From the NCBI GenBank assembly GCA_020525365.1, contig JAIZOF010000001.1, positions 806,502 through 870,501 of the forward strand: a stretch of DNA of 64,000 bases, read 5' to 3'. The position numbers and the translations under genes were made by a program. The DNA comes from Sulfurovum sp. (lineage in GTDB: Bacteria > Campylobacterota > Campylobacteria > Campylobacterales > Sulfurovaceae). The notes under the pieces are model-generated. The model did no database searches. It had not been told where the DNA came from and saw only the letters and a list, made by a program, of their open reading frames with translations. This document shows, piece after piece, positions 12,832 through 20,722 of this stretch; positions within the stretch are counted from its first letter, which is position 1; each line of letters begins with the position of its first letter.

Positions 12832-13962
12832 TCAGATAGCAATACGTTTTTTGTTTAAAATAATAATTTTTTTTACCTTGGTATCAGTAATCCTCAGCTG
12901 TTTAGCTGCCTTTGGATTGACGAGATAGTATCCAAATTCAATAATGAGATGGTCACCTTTTTTTAAGGGTGTATTATAGTGTATTTTACGGGTTTCGTGT
13001 GCCTTGATGGTAGTATCTTTAAGAACCTCGGTTGCCAGCCACGGCATAGAGGGCTTGCCTGCCGTTCCAATGATTCGCATAAAAGAGTGTATTGGTAAAG
13101 TAAGGAGCTTGTCATTGCGTTCGATACTGACTCTGAGTTGGCTCATTCTTAGCGGTTGGGGAAAAAGAGTATGTGTTGCTTTATTTTTGATATACACATC
13201 AAATCCTGATGGTTGTTTATTTATAGAAAATTGAATATATCGTGAGAGGTGTTTTGGTTTTTGGTGTATGGAAATACCGTGGAAAGCATGCTTTCTATTT
13301 TGCTTCTGATTAGCTAAACTTCCTTTTTTTTGTGGCATATGACAACTAATACATGTTTCTTTAGAGTCTTTCTGTTTGACCTCAAGATCACAAACAGTAA
13401 ATCCTTTATTGTTTTGTTTGTGATCATGGCACCCTAAGCAGATTCTACCATTGTAGTAAATTTCATTACCATAGTCTATATCATGATAGGGGGAACCACT
13501 CTTTTTTTTAAAGATTCCCAGAAATGAACGTTCCTCTTTAAAGACAACTTTTTCCCCTTTACGTTTGTGGTCCATAGAAAAGAAATATTTTTTCTTACGA
13601 GTGTAAATATTTTTATTAGCTTTAGCATGCTCTTCGATACGCTCTATGCGGTGACAGGTTTGACATGATATGGGTTCATCGATTTCAGCATGGTTGGGTG
13701 TGGGTAGCATGCCTTTGGTAACCGAATGATCTGAGGGTGTATGACATGAAGCACATTTATAGTTTCTTTTTACTTTGGCAGGATGCCTCTTCCATACTGC
13801 GTTATGTGTAGGGTCACCAAAGAGAGAGGAATGGCTATGCATAGAGTGTTGATATTCTGCATAAATTAGAGGATGACAGTTCTTACAAGTAGTATTTTCT
13901 AGTGCTATTATGTTACTTTGTGTAATCCATAACAGCAGTATAAAAAAGAGTATTTGTCGCAT
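12832..13962 (-). CDS. Periplasmic pentaheme cytochrome c
   Basis: A multiheme c-type cytochrome with five CXXCH sites: CKNCH, CASCH, CQTCH, CLGCH and CISCH, all in the N-terminal 60%, followed by a beta-rich C-terminal region. An ATG exists at 13998, but a TACAAT hexamer (13997-14002), centred exactly 32 nt from the Crp/Fnr box at 14025, would put the transcript start inside that longer reading, so I choose 13962. From there a clean signal peptide (MRQILFFILLLW) is predicted, giving 376 residues. Substrate is unknown; the heme spacing resembles c554/octaheme-type reductase relatives rather than NrfA. Co-regulation points to nitrogen-oxide metabolism. Confidence 0.75.
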   Translation of the reverse strand: MRQILFFILLLWITQSNIIALENTTCKNCHPLIYAEYQHSMHSHSSLFGDPTHNAVWKRHPAKVKRNYKCASCHTPSDHSVTKGMLPTPNHAEIDEPISCQTCHRIERIEEHAKANKNIYTRKKKYFFSMDHKRKGEKVVFKEERSFLGIFKKKSGSPYHDIDYGNEIYYNGRICLGCHDHKQNNKGFTVCDLEVKQKDSKETCISCHMPQKKGSLANQKQNRKHAFHGISIHQKPKHLSRYIQFSINKQPSGFDVYIKNKATHTLFPQPLRMSQLRVSIERNDKLLTLPIHSFMRIIGTAGKPSMPWLATEVLKDTTIKAHETRKIHYNTPLKKGDHLIIEFGYYLVNPKAAKQLRITDTKVKKIIILNKKRIAI

Positions 13963-14024
13963 TATTACAAAAAGCCTTTTTGTATATGAATAGTGCATTG
14001 TAGTTAAACAAAAGAGTATCTCTC

Positions 14025-14038
14025 TTGATACAAGTCAA
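14025..14038. promoter_or_regulatory. Crp/Fnr-type box of the pentaheme cytochrome gene
   Basis: TTGATACAAGTCAA matches the box with one change in the right arm. TACAAT on the minus strand (13997-14002) is centred 32 nt away, and TATTAA (14061-14066) is centred 32 nt away on the plus side. Confidence 0.65.
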
Positions 14039-14142
14039 TCATTGCATGGCTTTTTGTGAATATTAATTGATCAATAAAAATAAAAGATAATCTTTTAGTA
14101 TGATTTTTTGATTAATATTTATACAATTATATGTTTATATAA

Positions 14143-14183
14143 TTGACCTAAATCAACTTTTGATTCTATGTCTTGAATATAAT
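14143..14183 (+). promoter_or_regulatory. Crp/Fnr-type box and -10 element of the gNOR-type operon
   Basis: TTGACCTAAATCAA (14143-14156) is a near match to the box, with one change in the left arm. A perfect TATAAT (14178-14183) is centred 31 nt downstream, and the subunit II gene starts at 14215. Confidence 0.7.
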
Positions 14184-14214
14184 AGTGGGCTTAAAAAAAT
14201 ACTAAGGAGAAGAA

Positions 14215-14790
14215 ATGACTTTTGAAACTTCAGTAGAAGTGTTGAAATTTCATTGGGTGGTCTATACTATCTATGCAACACTTATCATAGCAATTATTGC
14301 ATGGTTTTCCTATAATTTAACACGTAAAGAGAAGGCAAAACCGATTGTGCGTATCCCGTTTTATGGGTTTATTGCATTTTTAGTTGCAGGAGGTGTAGGT
14401 CATCATATTTTCACTTATAATACGATGCCATGGGTGTCAGAAGATATTATGCGTCATGAGATTTCACCTGACAAGGTCTTTAAAATTGAAATTGCCAAAC
14501 ATCAGTTCAAGCTACCTGAAAAGATGGAAATCATCAAAGGAGATAAGATACTTTTTGATGCATACAGTAGTGATTTGGTTTATGGTTTTGGACTTTTTAG
14601 ACAAGATGGCAGTATGGTAGCTCAAATGCAGGTAAACCCAGGAAGTCGCAACGATCTTCTGTGGACTTTTAATGAGTGTGGCATATTTGATGTTAGGTCA
14701 ACAGAGTATGCTGGACCTAAAGGGAATAGTATGTTTGTAAAAAAAGCAGTTGTTGTGACAGGATGTAATACGAAAGGAGAAAAATCATGA
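14215..14790 (+). CDS. Oxidase subunit II-like protein without CuA ligands (gNOR-type partner)
   Basis: A 191-residue protein with two N-terminal membrane helices (about 15-34 and 46-65) and a cupredoxin domain like cytochrome oxidase subunit II. The CuA motif C-S-E-Y-C-G-x-x-H-x-x-M aligns with S162-T-E-Y-A-G-P-K-G-N-S-M173: both cysteines and the histidine are replaced, and the upstream histidine position is Tyr123. It therefore cannot bind a normal CuA centre. The gene overlaps the subunit I gene by 4 nt and follows a Crp/Fnr box with a perfect -10. Together they fit the gNOR family of heme-copper NO reductases. The family name is from general knowledge; the missing ligands are seen directly. 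Confidence 0.8.
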   Translation: MTFETSVEVLKFHWVVYTIYATLIIAIIAWFSYNLTRKEKAKPIVRIPFYGFIAFLVAGGVGHHIFTYNTMPWVSEDIMRHEISPDKVFKIEIAKHQFKLPEKMEIIKGDKILFDAYSSDLVYGFGLFRQDGSMVAQMQVNPGSRNDLLWTFNECGIFDVRSTEYAGPKGNSMFVKKAVVVTGCNTKGEKS

Positions 14791-16460
14791 GTATTGTAAA
14801 GAATCTAGTGGAAGGAACAGGTTTTAATGCTTCTTCATTGACTGCTTTGCAGAAAGTTACACTTCGTGCGGTAGTGATGTCTTTTCTTTTCTATGGACTA
14901 GCATCCATTGAAGGCACATTGATGCGGGCTGCATTGGTAAATCCTATGATCCCTCCGATTAATAGTTTTCCTGATCATTATTTTTCAATTATGACAGTAC
15001 ACCCTATTATTGGGATTTTTGGTTCTACTTATCAGTTGGTTTTTGCTGCATTTATGTTTTTGATTCCCTATTTGACAAAAAAGCCACTCTATAGTATAGG
15101 ATTGGCAAATTTTGTTTGGATTATGATTACCATTGGTTCAGCTTTAGCATGGATTGCTGCATTTATTTGGCACTATGCACCACTCTATACACTTTACTGG
15201 CCGCTACCAGCAGATGTTAGCCAGTTTAGCAGAATAGGTGGGATTGTCTTTATTATTGGGATTGCATTGATTATGGTCGGTACATTGGGGTTTATCTACA
15301 ATATTTATGCGACAATCTTTGCAAAAGTAGGTATTCATACCAACAAAACAACCAAAGAGCTACTGATTTCTGGTTTTGGTATTGATGGTTTGATGAATCT
15401 AATTTATAAATTGATGGGGAAGACTCCATATACCAAAGAGCCAGCATTGTCCCTGCCAGTTGTTGCCATTTTTAGAGGAACAGTCGATACATTTCTTGAT
15501 GCACTTGTAATTCTTGGTGCTGGTATTCTTGTTCTTGTCTATCTGCTTGCAGATACAGCAGGTTTGAGCTGGGATGTACATGCAGTAGATGCACTACTTT
15601 ATAAAAATTTCTTCTGGTGGGGACTTGACCTTGTGGCAGATGGATTGGTGTTGATTTATGTAGCAGGCTCATGGTATCTGTTGGCAACACTAATAACAGG
15701 ACAGAAGCTTTTTATGGAGAATGTTGCACGTGCAGCACTTCTCTTGGAGCTTTTTGTTTCTTGGATGGTTTGGTCGCATCACTTGCTTGCTGATCAGGGA
15801 CAACCTGAAATGATGAAACTTATCTCTGGTGAGATGGTTACGGCATTTGAGTTACTCACTCAAGGGCTAGCACTCTTTATTACGCTTGTTACACTTTGGA
15901 AAGCTAGACCACTAAAAATGACTATGGAACTTAAGTATTTACTAGGAGGGCTTCTTGGTTTTGGTCTTGCGGTTCCAGCAGGGATTCTTCAAGCAGATAT
16001 GGGACTAAACAGAGTATTGCATAATACCCAATGGATTATTGGTGCGCATGTACATATTGCTCTCCTTACAGGTCTCTATATGACACTTTATAGTGTTGTC
16101 TATGTACTTTGGCCTCTATTAACGAATAATACAAAGCTCTATTCCATGAAGCTTGCCAATGCACACTTTTGGCTCCATCTTATTGGAAGTATCGGTATGG
16201 GAGCCTTTATGGGAATGGCAGGTCTTGAAGGGATGCTAAGGCGTCACTTTTATATGGATGGAGAGTTTCAAACCTTCATGATTCTTGCGGCTATCTGTGC
16301 GACTATGATGGTTACGGCATGGATACTTTTTATGATTAATATTGTTATGTCTATTGGGCTGAAGGGACTTATTGGTATCTTTATTCCTGCAAAAGATAAT
16401 ACAGCAACATTTGGTATTGACCCACAGCCTTCGGTTGTAACCCAACTAAAAAAAGACTAA
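14787..16460 (+). CDS. Heme-copper oxidase superfamily subunit I, gNOR-type NO reductase
   Basis: A 557-residue membrane protein with about 12-14 helices. Heme ligands are in place: His72 in TVHPIIGIFG, His421 and His423 in IIGAHVHIAL. The CuB pair His331-His332 (WSHHLLADQGQP) is present. At the helix VI CuB histidine position (tryptophan plus four) the sequence is WWGLDLVADG, so Asp281 replaces the histidine and Asp285 stands where oxidases have the cross-linked tyrosine and cNOR has a glutamate. That active site excludes a canonical oxygen reductase and matches the unusual sites described for gNOR-type enzymes. Probable reaction: NO to N2O. The electron donor is unclear because subunit II lacks CuA. 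Confidence 0.8.
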   Translation: MSIVKNLVEGTGFNASSLTALQKVTLRAVVMSFLFYGLASIEGTLMRAALVNPMIPPINSFPDHYFSIMTVHPIIGIFGSTYQLVFAAFMFLIPYLTKKPLYSIGLANFVWIMITIGSALAWIAAFIWHYAPLYTLYWPLPADVSQFSRIGGIVFIIGIALIMVGTLGFIYNIYATIFAKVGIHTNKTTKELLISGFGIDGLMNLIYKLMGKTPYTKEPALSLPVVAIFRGTVDTFLDALVILGAGILVLVYLLADTAGLSWDVHAVDALLYKNFFWWGLDLVADGLVLIYVAGSWYLLATLITGQKLFMENVARAALLLELFVSWMVWSHHLLADQGQPEMMKLISGEMVTAFELLTQGLALFITLVTLWKARPLKMTMELKYLLGGLLGFGLAVPAGILQADMGLNRVLHNTQWIIGAHVHIALLTGLYMTLYSVVYVLWPLLTNNTKLYSMKLANAHFWLHLIGSIGMGAFMGMAGLEGMLRRHFYMDGEFQTFMILAAICATMMVTAWILFMINIVMSIGLKGLIGIFIPAKDNTATFGIDPQPSVVTQLKKD

Positions 16461-16552
16461 GTAATATTAATGTGATTTTCTTGTACTAGACTTATGTTGG
16501 GATTCCTTAAGAGAGCCTCGAAATAGGTTTATATGATTTTAAAGGAGACTAT

Positions 16553-17158
16553 GTGCTAAATATGCTGAGGGTTATCGATGAGATACAACATGTAGGGCTC
16601 TATAGTCTTATACTTCAGGATATTCAGAAGATTACAGGCAAAGAGAAGCCAAGTGCCAAAGAGGTTGAAGAGGCACTACAGAAACATCCTTCTCTTCTGC
16701 GTGATTATATGCAGACAACGGTTGAATATAACCTAAGTAATATTCATCTTAAAGATATCAATCTTGATCACATTGCTGCTGATTGTCATGTAAAAGCAAA
16801 AAAAATTAATGAAAACTTAGCCATATTACGTAAACTAGAAAAGTATACACTCGATTTCGAACAGAGTTCTACGCTGGTATTAATTTTTTCAGTAGAGTTT
16901 CTTGTACTTTTTTCTGTGCAATATTTTATTGTGCTTCTTAATCTTAAGATGTGGCAGTGGTATATTTACGGTCTTTTTGCACTTTCTATTGTTGTGGCAT
17001 GGATTTATGCTAAAAAAGTACGCAAAAAGTATGAAAATGGTAATACAGAATATGAAAGACTCTACAAAGAGACTCTTAAACTCATTGAGTTACTTGAAGA
17101 GAAAGGAGAACTTTGCAAAGCAGACCTCTATATAGGAAAATCAGATGAACACATCTAA
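16553..17158 (+). CDS. Membrane protein with coiled-coil ends, unknown
   Basis: A 201-residue protein read from GTG at 16553 with AAAGGAG seven nt earlier. Residues 1-105 are soluble and helical, two membrane segments follow (about 106-130 and 136-155), and the charged C-terminal helix (KKVRKKYENGNTEYERLYKE) can form a coiled coil. No family is recognised. It is the first of five tightly spaced unknown genes between the gNOR-type operon and nirC, and it overlaps the next gene by 14 nt, so it is probably co-transcribed. Confidence 0.6.
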   Translation: MLNMLRVIDEIQHVGLYSLILQDIQKITGKEKPSAKEVEEALQKHPSLLRDYMQTTVEYNLSNIHLKDINLDHIAADCHVKAKKINENLAILRKLEKYTLDFEQSSTLVLIFSVEFLVLFSVQYFIVLLNLKMWQWYIYGLFALSIVVAWIYAKKVRKKYENGNTEYERLYKETLKLIELLEEKGELCKADLYIGKSDEHI

Positions 17159-17654
17159 ACCTGTGACCATATGTTACCGTTGGGATAAAGAAAATTTAAA
17201 AAAAGCATTTGTACATGCCTACGAATATCAATTTAAACATTCAGTTAGACGCTATATAGGATGGCTATTTATTGCTATGGTACAGTTTGGAGTTGTTGTA
17301 GTACTCAAAGGAGGATCTGTCGGTCTGCTATTGTTTTCTACAATTTTGATACTCTATTGGTATTTTATCAAGAGGTGGTTAATATATAGACGCACTCTTA
17401 CATCGTTTAAACACTCAGAATTTAGGGATATGCCTATTGCACTTGAGGCAAATAAAGATGGAATAAAGCAGCATGGTACAGTGATACCATGGAAGGAGAT
17501 ACAAAGAGTAATATTCTTAGACGATGCAATTTTGCTTTACAATAAAGATAAAACATTTTATATTCCACATAGTGCTTTCTCTTCCTTGGAGGAAAAAAGT
17601 AGGTTTAAAAGTTTTGCTAAAGAAAAAGAGAGACTAGTCAATGTTCAAGGTTAG
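17145..17654 (+). CDS. YcxB-like membrane protein
   Basis: A 169-residue protein with two central membrane segments (about 38-58 and 62-79) and a C-terminal domain (IALEANKDGIKQHG, then IPWKEIQRVIFLDDAILLY and FYIPHSAF) that matches the pattern of the YcxB C-terminal domain. That family has no known biochemical role. It overlaps both neighbours by 14 nt, showing a compact operon. The family call is by motif recall only. Confidence 0.6.
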   Translation: MNTSKPVTICYRWDKENLKKAFVHAYEYQFKHSVRRYIGWLFIAMVQFGVVVVLKGGSVGLLLFSTILILYWYFIKRWLIYRRTLTSFKHSEFRDMPIALEANKDGIKQHGTVIPWKEIQRVIFLDDAILLYNKDKTFYIPHSAFSSLEEKSRFKSFAKEKERLVNVQG

Positions 17655-18090
17655 ATATATAGGTCAATATATATTGATGCTGTTGCTACTAATATTGGTA
17701 GTGCTGGAGATATGGACATATTATTTAGGGACAGCAGATGTAACATTTAAGCGACTTGTTGGCAGTAAACCCTATTCTCAAATTGAAAATCTTACACTCA
17801 GGCGTTATGAGAAAAATATGATTTCTCCACACCTCTTTACGGTAAAGACCAAAGATGAAAGAGCAGTGATCAATCAGTTTAGTAGAGACTGTCATCTTAA
17901 GCGTATTACTTCTGAGGAGTTGCCAATAGAGGTAAAGCAGACAGATTTGGAAATGGTGGAGGTGATTAAAAAATCCCCCTTTATGTATCTTAGTGAAAAA
18001 TTTGATTTAGCAGAGCCAAAAAAAGGAAGAATGTGTCTCTTATTTAGAGACAAAACATACTTATATCTTTTGGTTAATGGCAATTTATAA
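17641..18090 (+). CDS. Single-pass membrane protein, unknown
   Basis: A 149-residue protein with one N-terminal hydrophobic helix (about 9-26) that may be an anchor or an uncleaved signal, then a periplasmic-looking domain with one pair of well separated cysteines (RDCHLKR and GRMCLLF). No CXXCH is present. It overlaps the YcxB-like gene by 14 nt. Nothing names a function; it travels with unknown genes between two denitrification operons. Confidence 0.55.
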   Translation: MFKVRYIGQYILMLLLLILVVLEIWTYYLGTADVTFKRLVGSKPYSQIENLTLRRYEKNMISPHLFTVKTKDERAVINQFSRDCHLKRITSEELPIEVKQTDLEMVEVIKKSPFMYLSEKFDLAEPKKGRMCLLFRDKTYLYLLVNGNL

Positions 18091-18103
18091 AAGAAGAACG
18101 AGG

Positions 18104-18214
18104 ATGACAGAGTATATTTATATAGTTACCATCATTTTTTTTGTGATTATACTACTGGTTGTAGCAAAGATAGAGGATGGAGAAGATATGGATTATGAGG
18201 AGGATGATCTGTGA
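18104..18214 (+). CDS. 36-residue single-helix protein
   Basis: ATG at 18104 follows AGAACGAGG 13 nt after the previous stop. The product is one membrane helix (IYIVTIIFFVIILLVV) with a strongly acidic tail (EDGEDMDYEEDDL). The stop overlaps the GTG of the next gene by 4 nt (GTGA), which supports real translation. The shape, helix plus acidic tail, resembles small subunits such as CcoQ-like proteins. Function unknown. Confidence 0.5.
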   Translation: MTEYIYIVTIIFFVIILLVVAKIEDGEDMDYEEDDL

Positions 18215-18357
18215 GAGGTTTTTTGATTTTTTTGATTTTTAGTTTGTTGCTTTTGGTAGGATTTATTGTCTATAATATAATTTATCCCTCCGATGGGATG
18301 ATTGTTAGGCAGAACGGAAAGTGGATTGTCTTAAAATATAACAATACAAAAAAGTAA
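18211..18357 (+). CDS. 48-residue membrane-anchored protein
   Basis: GTG at 18211 overlaps the preceding stop by 4 nt and the ribosome site GAGGAGG lies 8 nt upstream. The product starts with a leucine/phenylalanine-rich helix (about residues 3-21) and ends in a short soluble part (MIVRQNGKWIVLKY). Unknown family. The next feature is a Crp/Fnr-like box 7 nt after the stop, so this is the end of the unknown five-gene run. Confidence 0.5.
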   Translation: MRGFLIFLIFSLLLLVGFIVYNIIYPSDGMIVRQNGKWIVLKYNNTKK

Positions 18358-18363
18358 CATTTC

Positions 18364-18405
18364 TTGTTTTATATCAAGTAGGAGAAATTAAAAAAAGGTT
18401 ATCAT
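18364..18405 (+). promoter_or_regulatory. Imperfect Crp/Fnr-type box and -10 element of nirC-J-E
   Basis: TTGTTTTATATCAA (18364-18377) keeps a perfect right arm and has one mismatch in the left. TATCAT (18400-18405) is centred 32 nt downstream, the same spacing as the perfect boxes. Confidence 0.6.
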
Positions 18406-18433
18406 CTTTATTGTCAATATAAAGGTGCTAATA

Positions 18434-18775
18434 ATGCATACACAAAGTATATCAATACTTTTTTTAATACTTTTTATCATCCTCTCATCAGCTTTTGGAG
18501 TAGAAGGGAAAAAAGTTTTTGAAACTTATTGCTGGGGATGTCATCATCAAACAGCAATGGCATTTGGTCCGCCACTATCCCAGATTGCAACAAAAAGAAC
18601 ACCAGAAGAGATACAGGCGATGATTGCTAACCCTGAAGCAGTTTCTAAAATATTTGGATATCAGCGTAATGCTATGCCTCCATTTCAGCTTAAACCAGAA
18701 GAGCTCAAAGCAATTACTGCTTATATTCTTTCTTTCGGAGTGGTTCAAGATATCAATACAGGCAAGAAAAAATAA
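18434..18775 (+). CDS. nirC: Monoheme cytochrome c, NirC-like
   Basis: A 113-residue periplasmic cytochrome with a signal peptide (about 1-22) and one heme site CWGCH followed by MAFGPPLSQIA; a methionine (NAMPPF) late in the protein can be the sixth ligand. NirC-type cytochromes donate electrons for NirS or in heme d1 synthesis. A GTG at 18425 would add three residues, but AAAGG (18421-18425) is correctly spaced for ATG 18434. The stop overlaps the nirJ start by 1 nt, and the run nirC-nirJ-nirE is one operon. Confidence 0.75.
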   Translation: MHTQSISILFLILFIILSSAFGVEGKKVFETYCWGCHHQTAMAFGPPLSQIATKRTPEEIQAMIANPEAVSKIFGYQRNAMPPFQLKPEELKAITAYILSFGVVQDINTGKKK

Positions 18776-19905
18776 TGTTTAGACTCTCAAATCTACTTAA
18801 ATCAGTAGTAGAGGGCAATCCTTCACGTATCCTTGATGGCAGTATTGCGATATGGAATTTCACCAACCGATGCAACCTTAGTTGTTTACATTGCTACTCC
18901 AGGGCTGATCTTGATGCAGTAGATACTTTAAGTACTGACGATATCATGCAGACACTTCCAAAACTTAAAAAAAATGGAGTAAAGTTCCTTATTTTTTCTG
19001 GAGGAGAGCCTCTGACACGTAAGGATCTCTTTGATATTGCTATACGGTGCAAAGAGCTTGGTATTGTGACTTATCTTTCCACAAATGGATTGTATGTTAA
19101 GCAGAGTAATGTTAAAAAAATTCTTGATACATTTGATTATATTGGCATTAGTATCGATGGAAGCCCCAAAGTGCATGATAAGTTTAGAGGGCTTGTAGGC
19201 TCATTTGTTGAGTCAATGAAGGCAGTAGACTTGCTCAACTCGTTTGGTAGAAAAAAGGTAGGAATCCGTTTTACTATTACCAAAGATACTTACAATGATT
19301 TACCATTTATCTTTGATTTGGTAGAGAGGCACCATATTCCTAAGATATATATTTCCCATCTTGTATATAGTGGACGGGGTTTAGAAAATTTAGAGATGGA
19401 TTTGACAAAAGAGCAACGCATTAAAGCGGTTAATTATATTTTGGATAAAGCATTTGAGTACCATGAAAGTGGATGCGATATAGAGATTGTAACAGGCAAT
19501 ATGGAGATGGATGCCATCCTCTTTTATGATAGATTTATACAAAAATATCCCAAATATGCCGAAGAGATGAAGCAAAGATTGACTGCTTGGGGTGGCAACA
19601 GTGCGGGACAAAAACTACTTAATATAGATAGCGATGGGTTTGTTAAACCTGACCCTTTCTTTCCTGTTAAGATTGGCAATATCCTTCATCAGGATTTTTC
19701 TGATATTTGGATCAATAAGCCAAGCCAACTACTTCAAAAACTACGTACACATCCCCGAGAGCTTAGTGGCAAGTGTATGGATTGTCATTATTTAGATATC
19801 TGTAATGGAGGATCAAGAAGTAGAGCTTATGCGATATATGGAGATATGTGGGCACAAGATCCTTCATGTTATTTGAGTGAAGAAAAAACGAAAAGGAATA
19901 GATAA
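18775..19905 (+). CDS. nirJ: Radical SAM heme d1 synthesis protein NirJ
   Basis: NirJ removes the two propionates of didecarboxysiroheme during heme d1 synthesis. The 376-residue protein carries the radical SAM motif CNLSCLHC (Cys33, Cys37, Cys40) near the N-terminus, a GGEPL motif, and a C-terminal SPASM-like cysteine set (CMDCHYLDIC, then a later cysteine in DPSCYL) for a second iron-sulfur cluster. It is translationally coupled to nirC upstream and to nirE downstream by 1-nt overlaps. The close alternative, AhbC/AhbD of alternative heme synthesis, is made less likely by the nirS neighbourhood. Confidence 0.88.
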   Translation: MFRLSNLLKSVVEGNPSRILDGSIAIWNFTNRCNLSCLHCYSRADLDAVDTLSTDDIMQTLPKLKKNGVKFLIFSGGEPLTRKDLFDIAIRCKELGIVTYLSTNGLYVKQSNVKKILDTFDYIGISIDGSPKVHDKFRGLVGSFVESMKAVDLLNSFGRKKVGIRFTITKDTYNDLPFIFDLVERHHIPKIYISHLVYSGRGLENLEMDLTKEQRIKAVNYILDKAFEYHESGCDIEIVTGNMEMDAILFYDRFIQKYPKYAEEMKQRLTAWGGNSAGQKLLNIDSDGFVKPDPFFPVKIGNILHQDFSDIWINKPSQLLQKLRTHPRELSGKCMDCHYLDICNGGSRSRAYAIYGDMWAQDPSCYLSEEKTKRNR

Positions 19906-20639
19906 TGTCAACCGTATATCTGACAGGAGCGGGACCAGGAGATGTCGATTTATTGACAGTCAAGGCATTGCGCGTAATTCGTAAAGCTGATGTAATTATC
20001 TATGATAGACTAGCCAATTCGGATATTTTGGTTGAAGCAAAGGATGGTTGTGAATTTATCTATGTTGGGAAAGAGGATTCACATCATACACTTCCACAAG
20101 AGGAGATTAATGAAGTAATTTATCAGAGTGCATTGAAATATGACAATGTTGTCAGGCTTAAAGGAGGAGACCCTTTGGTGTTTGGTAGAGGAGGAGAAGA
20201 AGCACTCTATTTGCGTGAACGTGATATAAAATTTGAATTTATTCCTGGTATTACTTCTGCCATTGCCGTACCAGAGTATGCGGGCATTCCTGTTACTCAT
20301 CGTGGTGTGACTGTTTCCTTTAGGATAGTGACAGGCCATGAATCCAAGAATAAAGACCATTCTCAAATTCCATGGGAAAATTACAAGACTGATGATACAA
20401 TTGTTTTTCTAATGGGTCTTCATCGTTTAGATAAAATTACTAAAAAGTTAATAGAGATTGGCAAACCCAAAGACCATCCTGTTGCAGTCATTAGTCGTGG
20501 TACCAGATTAGACGAGAAAACAGTGATAGGCACATTGGAAAATATCTATGAAAAAGCAAAAGACCTTCCTACTCCAGCATTGATTGTAGTAGGAGAAGTC
20601 GTGAAATTGCATGAGAAATTAAGTTGGTTTGAGAAATAA
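19905..20639 (+). CDS. nirE: Uroporphyrinogen-III C-methyltransferase (NirE/CobA type)
   Basis: Converts uroporphyrinogen III to precorrin-2 using S-adenosylmethionine, the entry step to siroheme and heme d1. The 244-residue single-domain protein shows the family motifs GAGPGDVDLLTVKALR at the N-terminus, GGDPLVFGRGGEE in the middle, and PVAVISRGTRLDEKTV toward the end. It lacks a fused CysG dehydrogenase domain; a separate dehydrogenase is at 27486. Position in the nirC-J-E operon favours NirE over general CobA, though the activity is the same. Confidence 0.9.
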   Translation: MSTVYLTGAGPGDVDLLTVKALRVIRKADVIIYDRLANSDILVEAKDGCEFIYVGKEDSHHTLPQEEINEVIYQSALKYDNVVRLKGGDPLVFGRGGEEALYLRERDIKFEFIPGITSAIAVPEYAGIPVTHRGVTVSFRIVTGHESKNKDHSQIPWENYKTDDTIVFLMGLHRLDKITKKLIEIGKPKDHPVAVISRGTRLDEKTVIGTLENIYEKAKDLPTPALIVVGEVVKLHEKLSWFEK

Positions 20640-20722
20640 TAATCTAAGTTATCTTTTATAAAATATGGATAGTATGAAAGCAATAGCAATAATAGATATT
20701 ATAGATTGGGAGGTGTAGAAGA

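Noticed and set aside
13963-13998. Upstream ATG (13998) as start of the pentaheme cytochrome
   Set aside because: It overlaps the -10 hexamer that is correctly spaced from the box at 14025, lacks a ribosome site, and puts polar residues before the signal peptide.
14215-14790. Calling the 191-residue protein a normal cytochrome oxidase subunit II
   Set aside because: All CuA ligands except the methionine are replaced, so a CuA centre is excluded.
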